Below are positions 1-6,080 of a stretch of DNA of 9,045 bases, one piece after another. The position numbers were made by a program, and so were the translations under genes. Source of the stretch: Hyphomicrobiales bacterium (GTDB lineage: Bacteria; Pseudomonadota; Alphaproteobacteria; Rhizobiales; Beijerinckiaceae). Below the pieces are notes generated by a model. It saw nothing but the letters and a program-made list of their open reading frames with translations. It did no database searches and was not told the DNA's origin. The stretch covers positions 1-9,045 of the forward strand of contig JAATEW010000450.1 of NCBI GenBank assembly GCA_015655535.1, read 5' to 3'. Every line of letters begins with the position of its first letter. The stretch's first letter is position 1.

Positions 1-1373
1 AGAAGCTGCAAGGTCGCGTCGCCGAGGCCGCGTTTCGGCACGTTGAAGATGCGCTCGAAAGCGAGATCGTCGGCCGGCTGCGCGACGCAGCGCAGATAGG
101 CAAGCGCATCGCGAATTTCAGCGCGCTCATAGAAACGCGGACCGCCGATGACTTTATAAGGCAGGCCGAGCGTGATGAAGCGCTCTTCGAATTCACGCAT
201 CTGAAACGAGGCGCGCACGAGAATGGCAACCTCGTCGAGGCTCATATCCTTGCGCTGCAGGCGTTCAATCTCTTCGCCGATCCCGCGCGCCTCTTCTTCC
301 GAATCCCAGACGCCCGTCACGGTCGGCTTTTCACCCGCCACATCATCGGTGAATAGAGTCTTGCCGAGACGGCCTTCATTATGCGCGATGAGATTGGCTG
401 CCGCCGCGAGAATATGGCCGGTCGAGCGATAATTGCGCTCCAGACGGATAATCTTCGCGCCCGGAAAATCTTTCTCGAAGCGCAGGATATTATCGACCTC
501 GGCGCCGCGCCAGCCATAGATCGATTGATCGTCGTCGCCGACGCAGCAAACATTATGGCGGCCTTGCGCGAGCAGTCTCAGCCATAAATATTGGACCGTA
601 TTCGTGTCCTGATATTCGTCGACGAGCATATAGCGGAAGCGCTCTTGATAGGTCTTGAGCACATCCGCGTTCTCGCGAAAGAGCCGCAGACATTCGAGCA
701 TGAGGTCGCCGAAATCCGTGGCGTTCAGGATTTTCAGCCGTTCCTGGTAATGCGCGTAAAGCTCGCCGCCCTTGCCATTGGCGAAGGCCTGCGCTTCGCC
801 TGCCGGCACATGCGCCGGATCGAGGCCGCGATTCTTCCAGGCGTCGATCTGATAGGCGAGCGAGCGAGCCGGCCAGCGCTTGTCGTCTATGTCGGCTGCC
901 TGCAAAACCTGTTTCAGAAGCCTTATCTGATCGTCCGTATCGAGGATGGTGAAATCGGATTTCAGCCCGACCAACTCGGCGTGACGGCGCAGGATCTTGG
1001 CAGAGATCGCGTGAAAGGTCCCGAGCCAGGGCATGCCTTCGGCGACAGGCCCGGCGAGATAAGCGATGCGGTCCTTCATCTCGCGCGCGGCTTTATTGGT
1101 GAAGGTCACGGCAAGAATTTCATGCGGCCGCGCGCGGCCGGTTGCCAGAATATGCGCGATGCGCGTCGTCAGCACACGCGTCTTGCCGGTGCCCGCACCA
1201 GCCAGCACCAGCACCGGGCCTTCGGTCTCCTCGACGGCCTCGCGCTGCTCGGCGTTGAGCCCGTCGAGATAGCGGGCAAGGCCGGAAGCGGCCCGGGCGC
1301 GCGCAGCTATGCCGCCGTCCTGGACGGCATGCGCCGGGAACGGCGGCTCTGCTCTGGCGAAGGATTTGGTCAA
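1..1373 (-). CDS. uvrD: UvrD/PcrA-family ATP-dependent DNA helicase (N-terminal part, runs off left edge)
   Basis: Superfamily 1 3'-5' DNA helicase, which unwinds DNA in nucleotide-excision and mismatch repair and clears replication obstacles in the cytoplasm. Reading the minus strand gives an uninterrupted frame with a Q motif (LNAEQREAV, near residue 43), Walker A (GAGTGKTR, ~59-66), motif Ia (TFTNKAAREM), Walker B/motif II (VDEYQD, ~250), motif III (DDDQSIYGWRGA) and motif IV (RLERNYRS). About 457 residues are present; family members usually have 700-800, so the C-terminal motifs lie beyond base 1. The frame has TAG and TGA stops just upstream, and TTG at 1373 is the only ordinary start codon before the Q motif. 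GAAGG lies 8 bases ahead of it, so TTG was chosen. A GTG at 1398 is in another frame. UvrD and PcrA cannot be told apart from this half, so the symbol is tentative; the helicase assignment is secure. Confidence 0.93.
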   Translation of the reverse strand, partial: MTKSFARAEPPFPAHAVQDGGIAARARAASGLARYLDGLNAEQREAVEETEGPVLVLAGAGTGKTRVLTTRIAHILATGRARPHEILAVTFTNKAAREMKDRIAYLAGPVAEGMPWLGTFHAISAKILRRHAELVGLKSDFTILDTDDQIRLLKQVLQAADIDDKRWPARSLAYQIDAWKNRGLDPAHVPAGEAQAFANGKGGELYAHYQERLKILNATDFGDLMLECLRLFRENADVLKTYQERFRYMLVDEYQDTNTVQYLWLRLLAQGRHNVCCVGDDDQSIYGWRGAEVDNILRFEKDFPGAKIIRLERNYRSTGHILAAAANLIAHNEGRLGKTLFTDDVAGEKPTVTGVWDSEEEARGIGEEIERLQRKDMSLDEVAILVRASFQMREFEERFITLGLPYKVIGGPRFYERAEIRDALAYLRCVAQPADDLAFERIFNVPKRGLGDATLQL

Positions 1374-1381
1374 GCTGGGAG

Positions 1382-1386
1382 CCTTC
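1382..1386 (-). promoter_or_regulatory. Ribosome binding site deciding a TTG start for the helicase
   Basis: On the minus strand GAAGG is followed by 8 bases and then TTG at 1373. This spacing is good for a Shine-Dalgarno sequence. It supports TTG as the start, because the frame is closed by stop codons a few codons upstream and has no ATG or GTG before the conserved Q motif. Confidence 0.55.
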
Positions 1387-1432
1387 AGGACCGCTCACTA
1401 TGGCGGGCCGGGACGAACAAATAGCGAATCAT

Positions 1433-1452
1433 TAAGCCCAATGTGGGGCTTA
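1433..1452. other. Small hairpin, 7-bp stem with 6-base loop
   Basis: TAAGCCC and GGGCTTA form a perfect 7-bp stem around the loop AATGTG. It lies about 60 bases upstream of the helicase start. No T-run follows on either strand, so it does not look like an intrinsic terminator. It could sit in the helicase 5' leader or be an operator; the sequence does not decide this. Confidence 0.4.
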
Positions 1453-1486
1453 GGCGCAACTCTGTCGAGGCGTCGTCCACTGTTCA

Positions 1487-1506
1487 GGAAGGCAAAAATG
1501 CCTTCC
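1487..1506. other. Hairpin GGAAGGCA-AAAA-TGCCTTCC abutting the palindromic repeat
   Basis: A perfect 8-bp stem closes a four-base A loop (T on the minus strand). Its right arm overlaps the first two bases of the 90-base palindromic repeat. It lies between the haemoglobin stop and the helicase start, both on the minus strand. No T-run follows the stem on the minus strand, so any terminator function would not be the classic intrinsic type. Confidence 0.45.
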
Positions 1507-1594
1507 GTCATTGCGAGGAGCGAAGCGACGAAGCAATCCAGAAGCAAAAGCAACAGCATTGGCCTGGATTGCTTCGCTTCGCTCGCAATGACGG
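1505..1594. repeat. Dispersed palindromic (MITE/REP-like) repeat
   Basis: A 37-base left arm beginning CCGTCATTGCGAG and a 31-base right arm ending CTCGCAATGACGG are inverted copies. They differ mainly by 6 extra bases in the left arm, and a 22-base loop separates them. Translated, the element gives the strings IARSEATKQS and DCFASLAMT (or HCEERSDEAI in another frame). From general knowledge, these recur as spurious protein segments in many alphaproteobacterial genomes because this repeat is scattered in intergenic DNA. It is non-autonomous and codes for nothing. It sits in the spacer between the haemoglobin gene and the helicase gene, where the long stem could end or trim the haemoglobin transcript (inference). 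Only one copy is in the window. Confidence 0.8.
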
Positions 1595-1614
1595 CGGCAG
1601 AAATTGGTCTTATT

Positions 1615-2016
1615 TCAGACTGGGCAGCGCGAGGGCTTGCCTTCGGCATCCTGGAAGGGAAAAAGCCCGGCGCGGAAGCTTTCGGCCATATGATTGGCTT
1701 TGGCGATGGCCTTTTCGGCATATTCAGGCGGCAGAGTCTCATTTGCCGTCTCGGTGAAGAGCTTCAGCCAAATGCCGAAATGCTCAAGCTCGATCGGCAA
1801 TTTGACGTGATGCACAAAAGGATGGCCACTGTAGCGGTCGGTCTGCAGCAGCGCCCGCGACCAGAAATTCGCGACGACGCGCAAATGCACATCCCAATCT
1901 TCCACCACATTGTTGAAGATCGGGCCGAGGTCGGGATCCTTGCGCGCCTTGCCATAGAAATCACGGACGAGATTGGCGATCGCCTCTTCCATTTGGATCG
2001 TTTCAGCTTCCGTCAC
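1615..2016 (-). CDS. Group III truncated haemoglobin
   Basis: A 133-residue cytoplasmic haem protein of the truncated (2-on-2) globin family, group III, whose best studied member is Campylobacter jejuni Ctb. Such proteins bind O2 and NO, and roles in NO or oxygen handling have been proposed. The family pattern is clear: FYGKARKDPDLGPIF near the start, then DWDVHLRVVANFW, then YSGHPFVHHVKLP and HFGIWLKLF. By alignment in mind with Ctb, Tyr21 is the likely B10 residue, His44 the E7 residue, His69 or His70 the proximal haem ligand and Trp83 the G8 residue typical of the group. Length fits the family. The start is GTG at 2016, with GAGAGG about 8 bases upstream; ATG at residue 9 is an alternative that would trim little. 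It diverges from the extensin-like gene, and a TATAAT box lies just upstream. Confidence 0.92.
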   Translation of the reverse strand: MTEAETIQMEEAIANLVRDFYGKARKDPDLGPIFNNVVEDWDVHLRVVANFWSRALLQTDRYSGHPFVHHVKLPIELEHFGIWLKLFTETANETLPPEYAEKAIAKANHMAESFRAGLFPFQDAEGKPSRCPV

Positions 2017-2046
2017 GGCCAGACCTCTCAGCTTAACTTGTATCTT

Positions 2047-2077
2047 ATTATATATAAGAACCGATTGCCTTCGTCAG
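2047..2077 (-). promoter_or_regulatory. Putative promoter of the truncated haemoglobin gene
   Basis: On the minus strand a perfect TATAAT (bases 2052 down to 2047) lies about 30 bases before the GTG start. A weak -35 candidate, CTGACG (2077-2072), lies 19 bases further upstream. The -10 box overlaps a 10-bp AT palindrome TTATATATAA (2048-2057). AAGATACAAG just downstream resembles one half of the inverted repeat bound by NsrR-type NO sensors, but no convincing second half is visible. The -10 box is seen; regulation is inference. Confidence 0.45.
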
Positions 2078-2131
2078 GCGTTTTGCCGCAGACAAGCAGA
2101 AAAGCAAAATCAGGCTGGATGGGGGAATGGG

Positions 2132-2896
2132 GTGCTGCGGTCTTCGTTCAACGGCGCCGCGTCCGTCCTGTGCGCTGGCCTGACTCTCTTATCGCCTGCC
2201 TATGCGCGCGAGCGCGTTTATCCCGCGCGCTTCGCGTTCCCAACCGGCCTCGACATACCACAGCCGCCCAAACGGCCACCAGATCTCACACCGCCGCCAA
2301 AAGCACCGGACCATGCGCCGGCGCAACCCGAAACAGCACTTCCCGATGCTGCCTGCGCGCGCGTGTTCGCCAGCGCCAAGCTGATCGCAACCCCTCTTCC
2401 CCCCATCGGCGGAGCCGAGGGCTGCGGCATTGCCGAGCCCGTCAAACTCACAGCGGTCGTGCTTGAAGATGGCACGCATGTTTTGCTTGAACCGCCGGCC
2501 ACCATCCGTTGCACGCTGGCCGAAGCCCTCGGCGACTGGGTGCGAGACGATATCGCGCCGCTCGCCAAGAAAGCGGGCGCTGGGCTTTCGAAACTCGTCG
2601 GTTCGGAAGGCTATGAATGCCGGCCGCGCAACCGGGTGGAAGGCGCGAAGCTCAGCGAGCATGGCAAAGGCAATGCTTATGATCTTTTGGGCGTCGCGCT
2701 GAACAATGGCCAGAAGCTTATGCTCGACCATCAGACCGAGGCACGCGATTTCATGGCGTCACTGAAAAGCGCGAGCTGTGCAAGGTTCATGACCGTGCTT
2801 GGTCCCGGCTCGGATGGCTATCATGAAAGCCATCTTCATGTGGATCTTGCCGAACGGCACAGCGGCTATAAAATCTGCCAGTGGGATTTGAGGTAA
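2132..2896 (+). CDS. Exported extensin-like C-terminal domain protein
   Basis: A 254-residue secreted protein of the bacterial extensin-like C-terminal family (PF06904-type), named for plant similarity. Its fold and motifs resemble the zinc D,D-carboxypeptidases of the M15/VanY group, so a cell-wall role is plausible but unproven. The start is GTG at 2132, with GGGGGA 5 bases upstream. It gives a standard signal peptide (residues 1-25, ending SPAYA). The open frame continues upstream to 1973, but that stretch crosses the divergent haemoglobin promoter and would bury the signal peptide. Residues ~37-74 form a proline-rich linker. The domain follows with YECRPRN, SEHGKGNAYDL (His177, Asp184) and YHESHLHVD (His234, His236), matching the expected His/Asp and His-x-His metal-binding pattern. 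Several cysteines may form disulfides in the periplasm. The gene stands alone, with 247 bases to the next start. Confidence 0.88.
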   Translation: MLRSSFNGAASVLCAGLTLLSPAYARERVYPARFAFPTGLDIPQPPKRPPDLTPPPKAPDHAPAQPETALPDAACARVFASAKLIATPLPPIGGAEGCGIAEPVKLTAVVLEDGTHVLLEPPATIRCTLAEALGDWVRDDIAPLAKKAGAGLSKLVGSEGYECRPRNRVEGAKLSEHGKGNAYDLLGVALNNGQKLMLDHQTEARDFMASLKSASCARFMTVLGPGSDGYHESHLHVDLAERHSGYKICQWDLR

Positions 2897-3048
2897 GGCC
2901 CGCCGCAAATGAAAAAGCGAGCTCAGCAGAAATACCTAGCGATTTACCATCGCGATCATGTTCATATCCATTGCGTAAACATGTCCGCAAAGCGGCGCGT
3001 ATTTGCTAATCGGCGCGGGCCTAATCGATCAACCGAACGGCAGGCTTA

Positions 3049-3080
3049 GCAGCCAATTGGCTGCATGATTTGGCTGCATG
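3049..3080. promoter_or_regulatory. Operator-like palindrome plus tandem TTGGCTGCATG repeat
   Basis: A perfect 16-bp palindrome GCAGCCAATTGGCTGC (3049-3064) shares its right half with two direct copies of TTGGCTGCATG, at 3057-3067 and 3070-3080, spaced 13 bases apart. A TATATT -10 candidate follows at 3103-3108. If that is used, the repeats cover roughly -57 to -34 of the promoter of the small secreted protein gene, a usual place for a regulator. No regulator is identified. Confidence 0.45.
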
Positions 3081-3102
3081 GTGAAACTGCGTTGGCCCAA
3101 TA

Positions 3103-3108
3103 TATATT
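3103..3108 (+). promoter_or_regulatory. Candidate -10 element for the small secreted protein gene
   Basis: TATATT within an AT-rich run lies 36 bases before the ATG at 3144. No good -35 hexamer is spaced 16-18 bases upstream, which would fit a promoter that needs an activator at the repeats just upstream. This is inference from position. Confidence 0.35.
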
Positions 3109-3143
3109 TGTCTGAGGACCGAAGCATAAAGGGAAGGTGCAAC

Positions 3144-3479
3144 ATGGTTCGGAAAACTCTTGGAACTCTGCTCGCCGCTTTCATTGGTTTTCAACCTTTG
3201 GCGGCACATGCCGGAGCCTGCACGGACGAAATCGCCAAATTGCAAAAGCTGGCGAGCGCGTCGGTGCCGCGTGCTTTCGTTGGCCCGACCGGGCGTCAAA
3301 CCATCGGCGCTCAGCTCCACCATCAGCCGACACCTGAGTCCATTGCACAAGCCAAAAGCGGCGCGGCGGATAGCGTCGACCTCGTCTTGGCCAAGGCCCG
3401 GGATTTGGATGCCGCCGGGAAAGAAGCCGAATGCATGGGTTCACTCGACAAGGCAAAATATCTGCTCGGTCTTGAGTGA
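3144..3479 (+). CDS. Small conserved secreted protein of unknown function
   Basis: A 111-residue protein. The start at 3144 has GGGAAGG 6 bases upstream. An upstream in-frame start at 3078 would put 22 polar residues before the signal peptide and was rejected. Residues 1-23 form a signal peptide ending PLAAHA, so the mature protein (~88 residues, starting GACTDEI) is periplasmic or secreted. It has two cysteines, one near the mature N-terminus (CTDEI) and one near the C-terminus (AECMGSL), placed to form a disulfide. Between them is GPTGRQTIGAQLHHQPTPES, a segment I recognise from small hypothetical proteins of rhizobial-type bacteria, and then an alpha-helical stretch (DLVLAKARDLDAAGKEAEC). 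No catalytic motif is seen and no function can be given. The gene is flanked by an operator-like repeat upstream and a terminator downstream, so it is likely monocistronic. Confidence 0.8.
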   Translation: MVRKTLGTLLAAFIGFQPLAAHAGACTDEIAKLQKLASASVPRAFVGPTGRQTIGAQLHHQPTPESIAQAKSGAADSVDLVLAKARDLDAAGKEAECMGSLDKAKYLLGLE

Positions 3480-3512
3480 CGGCAGCGGGTTCTCCATCGC
3501 CGGGTTTTCAAA

Positions 3513-3548
3513 GCTGATCGCCTGAATCGGCGCGATCAGCCTCGTTTT
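3513..3548 (+). terminator. Rho-independent terminator after the small secreted protein gene
   Basis: GCTGATCGC and GCGATCAGC form a perfect 9-bp stem with a 10-base loop, followed by CTCGTTTT. It lies 33 bases after the stop codon at 3479. The T-run is short but the stem is strong, so termination of this single-gene transcript is likely. Confidence 0.7.
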
Positions 3549-3636
3549 GCTCGCCATCGTGGCGGACTTGGCTCCTCATTTTCAACGCCCCAGCGCCAAG
3601 CCGCGGGCCCGCGTTCGTCTTGCTGACATTTGTCGA

Positions 3637-3650
3637 TTGATCCGCATCAA
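3637..3650 (+). promoter_or_regulatory. FNR/FixK-type binding site
   Basis: TTGATCCGCATCAA is a perfect match to the FNR/FixK consensus TTGAT-N4-ATCAA, bound by Crp/Fnr-family regulators that switch genes under low oxygen. Its centre is about 102 bases before the ATG of the cytochrome gene, the only downstream gene on this strand. If it activates from -41.5, transcription would start near 3685 and give a ~60-base leader. That leader contains a GGGAGC/GCTCCC hairpin (3688-3706). No strong -10 box is seen at the expected place. Confidence 0.75.
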
Positions 3651-3745
3651 CGCGGAGCTTCGGTGATTCGGCCATGGTGGATTGCGTGGGAGCCTGCGAT
3701 GCTCCCTTGAATCGATAAGCATTTATATATTGTCAGGGAGGCCCA

Positions 3746-4072
3746 ATGATCCGCCGCCGTACTCTTTTGCTGGGCATTCTTCCCATGCTGGCATTCTCCG
3801 GCGCATCGTCCGCACAGGGACTGGACCCGGAAGCGCAACGCGGTTTCAATTTCGCGCGGACCAATTGCTCCAAATGCCACGCCATCGGAAAGATAGGCAA
3901 TTCGCCTCTCAGCGAGGCGCCGCCGTTTCGCACTTTGCACGAGCGCTATCCGGTAGAAGATCTCGCCGAGTCCTTCGCGGAAGGGATCCGGACAGGGCAC
4001 CCGTCCATGCCGGAATGGCGCCTCGACGGCGCGCAAATCGACGATCTCATCGCTTATCTGAAAACATTGTGA
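3746..4072 (+). CDS. Small monohaem c-type cytochrome, exported
   Basis: A 108-residue class I cytochrome c-like electron carrier. A signal peptide covers residues 1-23 (MIRRRTLLLGILPMLAFSGA..SSA), sending it to the periplasm for haem attachment. The haem-binding motif CSKCH follows shortly after, and GHPSMPEW near the C-terminus supplies the probable axial methionine. The ending DDLIAYLKTL is the usual last helix of such cytochromes. AGGGAGG about 5 bases before the ATG is a strong ribosome binding site. The partner oxidase or dehydrogenase is not in the window. The perfect FNR/FixK box upstream suggests raised expression when oxygen is low, for example feeding a high-affinity oxidase or denitrification enzyme (inference). 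It is convergent with the kinase gene, with 72 bases between their stops and no clear terminator there. Confidence 0.93.
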   Translation: MIRRRTLLLGILPMLAFSGASSAQGLDPEAQRGFNFARTNCSKCHAIGKIGNSPLSEAPPFRTLHERYPVEDLAESFAEGIRTGHPSMPEWRLDGAQIDDLIAYLKTL

Positions 4073-4144
4073 GACGGCAAAGCGTGGCAGGATTCATTTT
4101 TGCCCGGCTACCGCATAAGCGTCACTTCCTCTTATCGCCGATCC

Positions 4145-6013
4145 TTATGGGACGTGCCCTGAACCATCGGCACATACGGCGGCGGCGATTTGGCAAGATT
4201 GTCCGTTTTTCTGGCATCTTTCGAGCGCTGCCTGATGCGCCAGCGTCTCCTCGGTTCGCCAACTGATCGCCCAGCTTCGCGCCGATCGCGCAAGCGCGCC
4301 GCAGCGATGCGCAAAAAAACTCCCCTGGCCGAGGCATTTATCCGACCCGCATCGCGCACGCGCCTCGGCGAGCGCCTCGCGCCTTGAATTCGCATTCCAT
4401 GACATGCCCCATTTATCGACCTCTTTGCCGTAGACGATCGCGGCCCATGGTCCGAGGGGCGCCGTGTTGCGAAGCCGCTGCAACAATCCTAATGTGGGCT
4501 GATCCGACATGGGGAGACCGGCCTTGGTCTCGAATCCATGTATCGCGTCGATCATTTCCTGCGAGCCGGGATTTCCCGGATTATAATTCTGCTCGAAGAG
4601 CCGGTCCTTGATTTCGTCCAGCAGCGCAGGATCGTCGATCGCGCTGTCCTCGGCATGCGCGGTTTTTGTCCCAAGGCCGGATAGGCGCTTTTCCGCACTC
4701 TCCTTGAATTCGCAAGCCTCACAGGTCTGGACATAGGCTTTCAATTCATCCGCATTGTCGCGCGCGCCATCGAACTGCTGCTTCTCACTATCAAGCAGGT
4801 TCATCCGCTTTTGGAACTCGGCAGTGAAATCGTCCGGACATTGCAGACCGCATTCCGTTTGAAAGGCCTCGAGCTTGGCTCGATCATAGCCCGCCGCGCG
4901 AAGAAGGTTGGCGAGATGCGACAGTTCGTTGACATTGGCTGGATGCGCGAGTTTCGGCGTTTCGATAAGGGGGAGCGGTTTTTGAGGCTCGAAAAAACGC
5001 GTGCCCGCGTAAAGACCGCCGCCAATTAGCAGCAAACCGGCGAGCGCCGCCGCGACAGGTTTCCACCGCATATGCGGAGCGTTGGCCTTCGGCTTGGCTT
5101 TGGGTTTCTCGCGGCTGGTCGATTCAAGATATTTGCGGATCTCCGCCACCGTCTGCGGACGCTCATTTTCGTTGAGGCGCAAAGTCCAATCGATCAGACG
5201 CAGAAACGAAGCCTCGTAATGTCCAAGGCCGGCCATTTCCGCCGGCACCAAAGGATCTTTTTTGGCCCGCGACAATTGCATCCGATAGAGAGAATCGTCC
5301 GGCTTTTTACCGGAGATGCACTGATAGGCGGTCGCGCCAAGCGCATAGAAATCCGTATAGAAGCCTTGCACGCCTCCCTCACCATATTGCTCGGGAGGAG
5401 CATAGCCGGGCGACATGATCGTCGTCATGCTTTGACGCGCCTTGAAATCCCGCGCGGCGCCGAAATCGATCAGAACCGCGCTGCCATCAGGCCGGACGAT
5501 AATATTATTTGGCTTGATGTCGCGGTGCAGGACGTTGCCATTATGGACAACTTCAAGACCGGCGAGCGCATCGAAAAAAATCTTGCGCAACTGGTCTTCG
5601 GGCAGCCGCCCCTTCGCGAGAATCTTGTCGAGCGAAACGCCCTCTTCCAGATTGAGAACGATGTAGCCTGTGCCGTTGAGGGCGAAATAGCGGCGGACTT
5701 GAGTGATGTTGTGATGGCGGAAACGCGCGATCGTCCGCGCTTCGTTCAAAAAAGCATCGACGCCTTTTTTATAAGCGTCGGCATCCATCTCGGTCTTAGG
5801 ACCGACCGTTTTATTTGTGAAACGGACCGCGAGATAAGACGGCATGTATTCTTTGATGGCGACAGATTCATTCAATAATGTATCGAAAGCGCGGTAGGTT
5901 ATGCCGAAGCCGCCATGACCCAAAACGGAGCGGATTTCATACTCGTGCAGAAAGCTCCCGTTCGGCAGGGCATAAACGTGTTCGCCATCGCTCGGTCCTA
6001 AGACACTTTTCAT
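4145..6013 (-). CDS. Transmembrane Ser/Thr protein kinase with periplasmic cysteine-rich, DUF4189-like C-terminus
   Basis: A 622-residue Hanks-type kinase. The kinase domain spans residues ~25-296 and is intact: glycine loop GHGGFGITY (32-40), Lys54 in VAIKEYMP, Glu91, HRD 163-165 with Asn170, DFG 183-185 and APPE 205-208. It should be active in the cytoplasm. A basic Lys/Pro linker (301-318) precedes one membrane helix (~319-338), so the rest faces the periplasm. That part holds two close cysteine pairs (388/392 and 431/434), a stretch at ~460-515 resembling a peptidoglycan-binding fold, and at ~523-617 a DUF4189-like domain with six cysteines (555, 560, 571, 600, 607, 614). The GFGITY/IKEYMP subfamily is often fused to sensor modules. 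A role in sensing the cell wall or envelope is inference; substrates are unknown. The ATG at 6013 has only a weak ribosome binding site. The gene appears to be alone, with palindromes in its upstream region. Confidence 0.9.
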   Translation of the reverse strand: MKSVLGPSDGEHVYALPNGSFLHEYEIRSVLGHGGFGITYRAFDTLLNESVAIKEYMPSYLAVRFTNKTVGPKTEMDADAYKKGVDAFLNEARTIARFRHHNITQVRRYFALNGTGYIVLNLEEGVSLDKILAKGRLPEDQLRKIFFDALAGLEVVHNGNVLHRDIKPNNIIVRPDGSAVLIDFGAARDFKARQSMTTIMSPGYAPPEQYGEGGVQGFYTDFYALGATAYQCISGKKPDDSLYRMQLSRAKKDPLVPAEMAGLGHYEASFLRLIDWTLRLNENERPQTVAEIRKYLESTSREKPKAKPKANAPHMRWKPVAAALAGLLLIGGGLYAGTRFFEPQKPLPLIETPKLAHPANVNELSHLANLLRAAGYDRAKLEAFQTECGLQCPDDFTAEFQKRMNLLDSEKQQFDGARDNADELKAYVQTCEACEFKESAEKRLSGLGTKTAHAEDSAIDDPALLDEIKDRLFEQNYNPGNPGSQEMIDAIHGFETKAGLPMSDQPTLGLLQRLRNTAPLGPWAAIVYGKEVDKWGMSWNANSRREALAEARARCGSDKCLGQGSFFAHRCGALARSARSWAISWRTEETLAHQAALERCQKNGQSCQIAAAVCADGSGHVP

Positions 6014-6056
6014 CAGGCGCCGCTTTGATCACGTATAAACAGTAAAATATCTGCCG

Positions 6057-6068
6057 ACGGATATCCGT
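6057..6068. promoter_or_regulatory. 12-bp palindrome ACGGATATCCGT upstream of the kinase gene
   Basis: A perfect 12-bp palindrome centred about 50 bases upstream of the kinase ATG and 37 bases from the centre of a longer palindrome. It could be an operator. No known consensus is recognised. Confidence 0.35.
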
Positions 6069-6080
6069 TACCGACCTGCG

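Noticed and set aside
591..1424. 277-codon plus-strand open frame
   Set aside because: It lies antisense to the helicase gene, whose minus-strand frame carries all expected motifs. Its own translation matches no family.
1973..2131. Upstream extension of the extensin-like open frame
   Set aside because: It overlaps the start and promoter of the divergent haemoglobin gene and would place 53 residues before a typical signal peptide.
1309..2466. 385-codon plus-strand open frame spanning the helicase start, the palindromic repeat, the haemoglobin gene and the start of the extensin-like gene
   Set aside because: It crosses several real features in other frames and contains the translated repeat. 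It is a shadow frame.
3602..3613. CGCGGGCCCGCG palindrome
   Set aside because: Short GC palindromes like this are expected by chance in GC-rich DNA and it has no clear positional relation to a gene start.
3726..3731. TATATT as a -10 box for the cytochrome gene
   Set aside because: Transcription would start about 8 bases before the ATG, inside or after the ribosome binding site, which cannot work well.
4073..4144. Possible terminator between the convergent cytochrome and kinase genes (GGCAAA ... TTTGCC)
   Set aside because: Only a 6-bp stem with a 17-base loop and no proper T-run after it on either strand.
5072..5878. 268-codon plus-strand open frame inside the kinase gene
   Set aside because: It is antisense to the intact kinase domain and is explained by codon bias of the opposite strand.
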